From: Eucalyptus grandis
Taxonomy: Eukaryota > Streptophyta > Magnoliopsida > Myrtales > Myrtaceae
Length of the DNA: 64,000 nt
NCBI RefSeq assembly: GCF_016545825.1
Contig: NC_052616.1
Location: 6,262,001-6,326,000 of the forward strand
Direction: 5' to 3'
The position numbers were made by a program, and so were the translations under genes. Under the pieces are notes generated by a model. It was given only the letters and a program-made list of their open reading frames with translations. It was not told where the DNA came from and searched no databases. Each line of letters opens with the position of its first letter. Within the stretch, counting starts at the first letter, position 1. Below are positions 56,491 through 64,000 of this stretch, in pieces.

Positions 56491-58286
56491 ATGGCCACGA
56501 CTTCTCGCCGGGCGATGCCCCTCCTGCCGGCGGCGGCGGCGGCGGCGCTGCTGCTGCTTCTGGCCGCCGCCCTCGCGGGGGCGCAGACGCCGGCGCAGAC
56601 CTGCGTGTCGAAGCTCACCGACTGCGCCGCCTATCTGAACACGACGACGACCCCGCCGGACACGTGCTGCACCCCGCTCAAGGAGGTGGTGAACACCCAA
56701 CTGACCTGCCTCTGCAACGTCCTCAAGTCGCCGGGCCTGCTCATCTCCATGGGGATCGACGTCCAGAAGGCCTTCCAGCTCACGAGGAGGTGCGGCGTCT
56801 CCAGAGACACCAGCAAATGCAACGGTACGATCTCGTCTTCGGACGGGGGAAGGAGGGAAGGAGAAAAATCGAGAGGGGAGGAACGAATTAGGGTTTTGCC
56901 AAAAAAGGAAGCTCGATCCGCGAGAATTTTGCTTCGTTTCTGACATTCGGAACTGAATCGAGCTCGCTCGTGCGGCGATTCTTTCTCTTTTTGAGTTTCG
57001 GTGTGAATAATTATTGTCGGAGCAGAGGTTTTCTGACATGAAATCTCTTCTTTTGATCGGCAGGGACCGCCACGCCTCCATCGTCGTCGACGACGGCGCC
57101 GCCGCCACGTAAGAAATTCGTTTCCCCATTTTTTTCATTTCCGGGTCGTTGAGCCTGTAAATCCGGGTGCTGCAGTTTCGTTCCTTTTTTCTCCAATTCT
57201 AGTTCCGAAATTCAGAGCGTGAACGGCCATGCCTTCGTGTATTTGAATGTCGATCCGCCATTGTCGAACCTCCAGATGAGTGAGTAAATCTGTAGCTGGT
57301 TTAGGGGGGAAAGCAAATCTAAGTGAGAAGATAGTTCGTCTAGAACACCCAACAGGGGCCCGGAAATTGCCGGTTCCCGACGCTGTCGGGCGCCTCCAAT
57401 GTTGACTCGTGGATTGTGGAAATCTTACGTTAGGGGGGGAAAATGATTGAAGCCACGGCATTTTCCCCAGAAAATTATTGTGGTCCATGTCTGTCTTTTG
57501 CCTTAACTCTATTGGCATAGCTGTCCCACGTGAATGAGATTCATGAGGGCGAGCAAGTATGCAATAGCAGATTCATGACAGATAGAAAAATCAAACGGGG
57601 CTGGTTATGGTCGCTTTGAGTAGTCTACATCACAGGTAATTCAAATTTTGGGTTCTCTCTGGGATTGATGTCACATTGCTTCTATACATAGATAGTTCAT
57701 GGTATCCTGAGTTTGTTCTAGGTTAAGACAGAAAGACGTGGAATTAGGACAAGAACTGTAGGAGCTGATCAGAAGAATCGCTCCATTGGAGTCATGTTGC
57801 TCGATTTACATATGTGGAATCTCCATTGATGCCGATGGCATTACCTTTGTCATTGCTAGAAAGCCGTCATGCTCAATGCAAAGAGTAATCTGATATACTC
57901 AATAGTTCACTTGTCAACACGGCATCTTTTGCCGACAGCATTACTTGCTAACCTTCGAGCGGCATCTTCTGCTGCATCGACAAGTGAACCAATGAGTATA
58001 TCAGGTAACTCTTTGCATTCAAGGAGGATAAACAACGGGTGGTTAAGTGTTGCTGATGTTGTAGGCTCGAGCAATAAGATAGACTTGTATCGTGCATCCC
58101 CTTTTGTGAGACTCTGTGTTTCCTTTCGATTGAGACATATCGATTGGTATGAGTGTTTGGTTTCTAATAGCAGAATGGTGAATGAATGTTACAGCGACAG
58201 CTGGAGGCGACAGCGACGCCGGCAGGATAGCTTGGAGCGGAATCTTGAGCTTATTCCTGATTCTGGCATCGACGATGTTTTATTGA
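56491..58286 (+). CDS. LTPG: GPI-anchored non-specific lipid-transfer protein (LTPG/xylogen type)
   Basis: Cell-surface lipid-binding protein, with roles in cuticle or wall lipid export known for the family. Exons 56491-56824, 57064-57108, 57939-58004 and 58195-58286, with GT-AG borders and phase 1 at every junction, 178 aa. Signal peptide 1-31 (Ala/Leu-rich), then the eight-cysteine motif complete: C38, C45, C59-C60, C73-x-C75, C101, C110. A Ser/Thr/Pro-rich linker follows (about 112-126, likely O-glycosylated). The C-terminus from exon 4 is hydrophobic (WSGILSLFLILASTMFY), fitting a GPI signal. Exon 3 (66 nt, in frame, phase 1-1) can be skipped without a frame change and is the least certain exon. 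It lies inside an inverted repeat. Reading through intron 1 would give a different tail without GPI signal and is rejected as the main form. Confidence 0.82.
57875..58019. repeat. Inverted repeat spanning LTPG exon 3
   Basis: The left arm 57875-57915 and right arm 57979-58019 are 41 bases each and complementary at 37 of 41 positions, with a 63-base loop. The right arm contains the end of exon 3 and its 5' splice site (GT at 58005). The left arm lies in the upstream intron. The transcript could fold into a strong hairpin hiding that splice site. Confidence 0.85.
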
Positions 58287-60119
58287 GGTCCACGGATCAC
58301 GTTGCATACATCTGATTGACGAGGAGATACTTCACACGGATTGTTATGATTCATTAGAGGGGGTGAATCTCGGCTTTTGGAGATCTTGGTCATTTCAGTT
58401 GCTTTCGGCTTTCTTGATGTGTGCATGGTGAATTCGATTTCTTTGCGGGGAGGCTCTAGCTAGCTAATTTACTATAATTATACCGCGATTATTGTGTACT
58501 CGACTTATCCGGATCTCGACCTCGAGACACTCTATGGAGGTCATTTCTCAGGTACATCATTATTAAATTGTTTAACACTAGTCTTACATTAGTCACTCAC
58601 GCCATATTTTATCTCGGCTTTGGAGTTTGATTCGTGCCTTCTTCTTTGCTCAATGTGCTTGATTAGCCCTTGGAGGCGAGCTCTCTGGAAAGCACAGTTG
58701 GTTGTCCGTTCCCTTTAATTGTCCTCTTATAAAGGCTAAAATGACAATAATTTAAATCGATGCCTCTTCCTTTCCTTCGCCAAAACAGATGGATGGAAAA
58801 CTCATATTGGCATAACGATTATAAAAGGAGAGAGAGAGAGAGAGAGAGATGATTATGTATTACTATGCTCCTGATTTAATACCAAATTACGAAATTTAAA
58901 AATATATATTTTAAGTATATGAAAACAGAAGTACATGTTATTTTGCTTGTCAATATATAGGTATTTTGAAAGGGTTTGGATATTTCCCATTAGAGAAAAG
59001 TGCTAGATTGCGAGACTTTTAAGATTTACAAAAAAAATATTTGAAAAATTTGCATGCCCAAGACTTTTGATTGTAAAATACTTGTACATAACACATGTAT
59101 GTACTTGATTTTCGCTAAAACTCCCGTCTCCTCCATTTTTATAGAAATTACGGAAAAAATACTCTTTCATCAAAGCAAAAAGTATGATACACATCGAAAA
59201 CACCCGCCATATTCGTAAGGTAGATGCAGTGATTTTTCTATAATTTATCACTAGGTGGCAGAAGATAATGACAAAATTCAATTAGCTGGCACGAAATTCT
59301 ATAAGAAATTGCAATAGAAATAGGTACACTATTAACAGAGCCCAAGGCTCGAGGCCTCGGCCCATTTTCTATCGTCCCGCCGAGGTGGACTCGACAGGGG
59401 CCTTCTTTAAGCGTTCTCACTTTAGGCCAGTATCTGTTGCAGGGAGAAATACGATTTCAACCCGATGTGAATTTACCGAAGGAAATCCAAATCCGACCCG
59501 CCTCGACTTAACTCGAAACACACATTGTCGCACATTTTTGATGAAAAAGACTTTACAATCACATTCGAATGATTTTGTAACGAAATGGCATAACCTAAAT
59601 GACGCGCTGGCGCCGCGTGAACTATTGCTCACGAAAATATGTTCTTGTTAGCTAAAGTTTCTTCCTTATTTTTGTGGGTCGAAGTTGTATTAAGATAATG
59701 CTGGACATTCTAAGATATGTCTATTAAATTAGTATATTAAGTGATTTGGTGGACTTCTATTATATATACATGTTATGGCCCAATAGTTTAAAGGCACATT
59801 ATAGTCTATTAAGTTATATAGTATGGCAATTTATTGGTATGGAGTATTTGGGATTTGGTGGCTCTTAATTTTACTTTATCAAACGTCCTTCAAACTTTTC
59901 GTTTAATTATCGAAGTTCAAACCCATAGGACAATATTTCTGTCAATTTGGGGAATCTTCCCTTACAATTTTCAACATAAATAAATATACGAAGACAACAT
60001 ATGATATTCATCTATTAAACAACTAAGTTTACAGAAAAAGGCGTCACCCCACGTGCTTCCTGATTTTTTTTTGTAAAATTATCGCACAAATATGGATCCT
60101 ACCAACTATTCCTTTACAT
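58287..60119. other. LTPG 3' UTR, then intergenic
   Basis: The 3' UTR likely fills the first 250-400 bases. A (GA)n run lies at 58829-58849. 59340-59660 is somewhat GC-rich without a recognisable domain. No gene seen. Confidence 0.5.
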
Positions 60120-60612
60120 GGAGATGCAAGTTAGGTACCCTCAGGATACATTACAATCCCGTCCGTCCCCCAGTTGCAGCTCCGCACAAACTTTCAACCC
60201 GAACCGTCCCTCCTGAGCATTCCAAATTGGAGGCCTCTCCCCCCTCGGAGAATCTCTCCTGCCAAACTCGGACAGGTCGGACCAGAACTACGGGTCTTAG
60301 TCCGTGGCCCCACGCGCTCCAGAAGACTTTTGCATCTGTGGGTATGGTGTATCCGCCTACCGTGCGGGTTTGGCTCCGGCTGCGGCGCAAGAACAGAGGT
60401 GCTGCCGGGTACAGTCTCAGTGTTTCCTTCACTACCGCATGCAAGTATGGTAATTTGTAGTTGTGGGACTCCTCAGACCATGTTTTTCAGCTTGACAATA
60501 TCATTGAGGTCTGTCTAGACTTTGAGAAGGACTTGTGGGTGTAGTAGCAGCTTGGCCGTTGTCCATCCGACCGTGGTAGATTTGGTATCGGCACCTCCTA
60601 TGACGATGTTCT
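60120..60612 (-). pseudogene. Cytochrome P450 C-terminal relic (CYP706-like)
   Basis: Read leftwards on the minus strand: I-helix NIVIGGADTKSTTVGW at about 60608-60560; K-helix VKETLRLYPAAPL (ExxR) at about 60435-60395; VGGYTIPTDAKVF at about 60360-60320; and a PERF-like stretch ERFSEGGEASNLECSGG at about 60262-60212. There are in-frame stops after the I-helix, a frame change near 60450, and the heme-binding FxxGxRxCxG is not recognisable, so it is dead. The text fits plant A-type P450s. CYP706 is suggested by GGADT-STTV and by position, since CYP706A genes lie at At4g12300-12330 near SKU5 (from memory). Confidence 0.75.
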
Positions 60613-60644
60613 AGTAAAAACAGTATGGTAAATAGCTCCCGTGC

Positions 60645-60720
60645 TAATTTCGATTTTATTAGGACATCATTATAGGTGTTGTGGGTACCACATCAACCAT
60701 GGTCGGATGGACACTGACCG
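60645..60720 (+). pseudogene. Second P450 I-helix fragment, opposite orientation
   Basis: Plus-strand 60663-60719 reads DIIIGVVGTTSTMVGWTLT, a second copy of the P450 I-helix, after a possible acceptor 'tttattag'. It shares 'ggtcggatggac' with the minus-strand relic about 50 bases to the left, so the two fragments are head to head. Confidence 0.6.
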
Positions 60721-61416
60721 ACCGACTACAACACATAGGTAGGCTGATCAACTAAGCCGTATGCCTCGAGTGAGATTGGTTATCCTAGACGATCGCCAAG
60801 TAGTGAAAGGATTTGCCTGTAAGAAGTTGACTTTCTTCGTATTGTTACTTTTATCTATTATATCTCTTTAAAGTAATTAATATGTAGACTTGTGATATAA
60901 TAGAAACTGCATACTTGATAAATAAGTCCATCTCTATTAGATTTGACTAGAAGAGAGAGGTCGGAGATTCACTTGATTTTCTTAATTTACCATATTTAGA
61001 ACAAAGTCACAGAAACATAAGAGAAGCTAAAAAATTAAAATTACACTCCAATACCATGAAGCTGAAATTTCAAATCCTCCATTTTTTTATTCAGCCAAAT
61101 TTTGTCCCAACCGATTTATGTTTGTTTACTAATTATTCGTTTTTCCTAATTTATAAATTATGTAATAGCTCTTCTGCATTTTTATCTAATTTGGAAAATA
61201 GCAAGGCCATGAATGATGGGTATTTTTTGTTTTTGGCTTAACTTCCTAAACGTCTTTTTCTCATTTTGTCAGTCTAACAACTCACAGAAAGAGATAATGA
61301 GAAAGCCATCGCTATTATCCACAAAAGGGGGAGATTTTTTTGCGATGATATATCGGGTGATTCACCCTATTGCAATCGCTGTCTGTATAACACTTAGGAG
61401 TCGATCACTCTGCCAG
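60721..61416. other. Intergenic, one arm of a direct repeat
   Basis: 60733-60780 ('cataggtaggctgatcaact...cgagtgagattgg') recurs at 63953-64000, the very end of the window. No gene. Confidence 0.6.
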
Positions 61417-61563
61417 AGATTCGACTGACCTAGGTTCTGGACATTTTTAATGCCTAGGTTATACGGCCTTCCCATGAAGGCAAAAGCTAACAGATTCGAC
61501 TGACCTAGGCTCTAGACATTTTTAATGCCTAGGTTATACGACCTTCCCATGAAGGCAAAAACT
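61417..61563 (+). repeat. Tandem duplication, 75-bp unit, two copies
   Basis: Copies start 'agattcgactgacctagg' at 61417 and 61492 and end 'catgaaggcaaaa'. About 95% identical. Confidence 0.85.
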
Positions 61564-62280
61564 GTTGATGGGTTTACTAAAGTGTTGACTCGATTATTTG
61601 ACTAGTTAGCATTAAGTAATTTGAAGTAATTCAAGTTTTAGTTACGTTTCATTAATCAATTGTTTATTTTGCTACCTCAGTGAGATTGAGTCATGAATGA
61701 TGATTTACACAGTTACCACGAAGAATTATTTCTATCCAGGCTTTACACCATTTATAGCCTTCGATCTTAATTTGACAAAGATGGGTAGGGTTATTCAACT
61801 TATGCTTCATATTCGTGTGGAACGTTTTTTCTTTTTCGATAGAAAACAAAACTAATTTGTTTGTTACCCAAGTTTGTCTGATAGAGTTAGAATAGTTGTA
61901 CCTGGTGCTCAACGCTTTGTGAAAGGTTTGACTCTTAATTTTGCAATAAATTTGTATCATCAGGTCCTCCTGATAATTTCTTTTACTTCATGTGTCAGCA
62001 CCTGAAAGCTGGGGCCGAGTATAACGTCGTGCCATCAATTGGGTTTTCAGCTCTTAGCAGGATAAATAAGAAGTTTAACAGTTTCAGCCTGTGGTTAGCA
62101 ATACTTAGATCATTTATGAAGCAGACTGATCAATATAATCAAATACATTGAAGTGCAGTTTCTATTTGCTGTGCATATCGTTTCTTTGAATGAATGTGAA
62201 TATGTGTTTAGTGGATGTAAAAATACAATGTGAATTTGTGTTTACGTTCTGCAACCGAGATTACGATTTTTTTTTAATTG
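61564..62280. other. Intergenic, no gene seen
   Basis: Nothing recognised. Confidence 0.5.
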
Positions 62281-62670
62281 AGGCTTCCTCGAGAATAAAT
62301 AACTAAATTTCTTTGTGATTTATGAGAAAATTAACTATTGACGTCTTCGCTCCATTTTTCTTCCACCATATCCCTCACTTGGAAAAATTCAAAATGAAAC
62401 TTTTCAATATTTAATTAGATTTAAAGTTTTTTTCTCGGTCAATTAAATTCTCCGCATGTACCATTTTGATTTTTTAGGCTTCCTCGATAATAAATAACTA
62501 AATTTCTTTGTGATTTATGGAAAAAATTAACTATTGGCATCTTCGCTCGATTTTTCTTCCACCATATCCCTCACTTGGAAAAACTTAAAATGAAACTTTT
62601 CAATATTTAATTAGATTTAAGGTTTTTTTTCTCGGTCAATTAAATCCTTCACGTATAGTTTTTTGATTTT
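62281..62670 (+). repeat. Tandem duplication, 195-bp unit, two copies
   Basis: Copies start 'aggcttcctcgagaataaat' at 62281 and near 62476, about 93% identical. Non-coding, AT-rich. Confidence 0.85.
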
Positions 62671-62916
62671 TTTATGTTCCACGAGAACCGTCAGCCCTGT
62701 GATTGGGGTGAATTGGCGATGGTGGCTGTGGTGATGCTAGTGAGAAGGATGCCCGCTTGATGCTGGAGTGAAGACTACCCTCGTACTCCACCCTCGTACA
62801 TGTCCCTTCGGTCGGAGAGGCGTGGAAGGTTCATGCAAAGTTCGTGCAAGGTTTGTGCAATGGGCCACGAATGAAGGAGCTAATCTTCGAACTTAATAAC
62901 CAGGCCCTCTCGGCTC

Positions 62917-63045
62917 AACCAAGGCATCCGGCTTCAAATTAGGTATCCTAGCTCAACTACGGCATCTCGGCTCAACCAAGGCATCCTGACGCTAGCTTAC
63001 CAAGGCATTCGGGCTCAACCTAGGCATTCTGGCTCAACTATGAGT
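62917..63045 (+). repeat. Degenerate short tandem repeat ('ggctcaaccaaggcatcc')
   Basis: About six imperfect units built on 'ggctcaac..aggcatcc' of 20-30 bases. Confidence 0.65.
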
Positions 63046-63051
63046 ACTTCT

Positions 63052-63660
63052 ATGCACCACATAGAAGCATTGCATATTACAGGGAAGAAGGCAAGTCCTC
63101 CCTCCTCTCCTATGCTGGGCTACCAGATCGAAGCCCTATTTACGGACACTTCAAGCTCTTTAAGGGTGAGTTTCTAGCTCCATTTTCTGTTAAAATGATG
63201 GGTTTCCGGTTGATTACCTGAGTGATTTTCAATTTGTTATGACAACCACATAGAAGTATTGCATATTACAGGGAATAAGGCAAGTCCTCCCTCCTCTCCT
63301 ATATCGATGCTAGCAAATCCAAGCCCTATTTACAGACACTTCGAGCTCTTTAAGGGTGAGTTTTTAGCTTCATTTTCTGTTAGAATGATGGGTTTCTAGT
63401 TGATTACCTGAGTGATTCACAATTCATTATGGCAGTTATGCACCACATAAAAGTATTGCATATTACAGGGAAGAAAGCAAGTCCTCCCTCCTCTCCTATA
63501 CGGGCGCCAGCAGATCCAAGCCCTATTTACAAACACTTGCTTTTGAATCGTGAGTTTCTAGCTTCATTCTCTGTTAGAATGATGGATTTCCGGTTGATTA
63601 ACCAAGTGATTCTCAATTCCTAGTCATGCACCACATAAAAACATTGCATATTACGTGCAA
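63052..63660 (+). repeat. Three and a half tandem copies of a ~190-bp exon-like unit
   Basis: Units begin near 63055, 63244, 63441 and 63629 ('caccacata.aag.attgcatattac'). In the first three an acceptor-like 'tattacag' is followed by about 80 GC-richer bases ('gcaagtcctccctcctctcc', then 'agccctatttac') and, in units 1 and 2, a donor AGG|GTGAGT. The frames give G-K-K-A-S-P-P-S-S-P-type peptides. Gene unknown. It could be an amplified exon or a repeat with splice-like strings by chance. The fourth unit diverges after 'tattac'. Confidence 0.6.
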
Positions 63661-64000
63661 GGAAGGGAATGGTCCTATACAGTTGAAATTTTACCACTGG
63701 ACAAGACGAGTAGACATGGAAAGATTTTCAATTGGAGGGGAATTGTGGAAACACTTCCTGTAATGTTTCGACGGTTAGTTCCATTTTTTTTTATTTAATA
63801 TTCACGTTAACTCATTCTGTGTCATGCGTTTGTTAAGATGTTTAGTGTTTACTACCACATTTTCTGCCACTATTATAGTCAAGACGCGACAAACATGATT
63901 TATCAAATAATAACCTCAGATGAGCATTGTGCCCGAACTGGAGTGATGCTGATGCATAGGTAGGCTAATCAACTAAGTTTTATGCCTCGAGTGAGATTGG
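63661..64000. other. Window end, second arm of the direct repeat
   Basis: 63953-64000 repeats 60733-60780. The rest is unrecognised. Whatever follows the repeat lies outside the window. Confidence 0.55.

Noticed and set aside
56825..56943. LTPG read-through form without splicing of intron 1
   Set aside because: A good GT-AG intron exists, and the spliced form restores a proline-rich linker and GPI signal typical of the family.
63052..63660. CRISPR-like regular repeat
   Set aside because: Units are about 190 bp and adjacent without short unique spacers, in a plant nuclear context.

Overview
This window looks like nuclear DNA of a eudicot plant. It has AT-rich intergenic DNA, GT-AG introns, TATA boxes, CT/GA microsatellites and several layers of plant transposable elements. 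I cannot name the species. The GC-rich 'gcgaggcc'-type islands inside repeats remind me of Myrtales genomes, but that is only an impression.

Intact genes, left to right: (1) a trehalose-6-phosphate phosphatase gene of TPPF/G type (+, coding 14129-16250, ten coding exons read here as exons 1-11 minus none lost in frame, 375 aa) with a spliced 5' leader carrying a 26-codon upstream ORF; (2) a SKU5-like multicopper-oxidase-family gene (+, 23115-27231, nine exons, 594 aa, GPI-type C-terminus); (3) a complex I assembly factor NDUFAF6-like gene (-, 29279-30190, one coding exon); (4) three tandem, intact pectin methylesterase inhibitor (PMEI) genes (-, 33160-33792, 42420-43055, 47246-47878); (5) a GPI-anchored lipid-transfer (LTPG/xylogen-type) gene (+, 56491-58286, four exons). 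Broken genes are a SAUR relic (about 28200-28520, +) and cytochrome P450 relics in both orientations (about 60120-60720).

From memory, the order TPP / SKU5 / SAUR / PMEI / LTP-like / P450 matches the Arabidopsis chromosome 4 stretch At4g12430 (TPPF), At4g12420 (SKU5), At4g12410 (SAUR), At4g12390 (PMEI), At4g12360 (LTP-like) and At4g12330-12300 (CYP706A). The window therefore appears to be a microsyntenic block, with NDUFAF6 as the extra gene. Three genes of the block (SKU5-like, PMEI, LTPG) act at the cell wall or plasma-membrane surface. The TPP acts in trehalose-6-phosphate sugar signalling.

Repeat layout: 0-11.7 kb is gene-poor, with a probable TIR element, a LINE 3' end and small repeats. 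A Mutator-type MITE with a 10-bp target duplication lies at 17.9-18.5 kb. A tRNA-derived SINE with a 17-bp target duplication lies at 32.4 kb. From 32.9 to 51.9 kb there are three copies of a roughly 4.8-kb segment, each with one PMEI. The first copy is interrupted by a 3.83-kb Copia element (748-bp LTRs, no reverse transcriptase) and a 0.86-kb MITE. The second copy carries two MITEs. Paralogous copies preserve the empty sites. From 58.3 kb to the end there are P450 debris and several tandem repeats, one of which repeats an exon-like segment.
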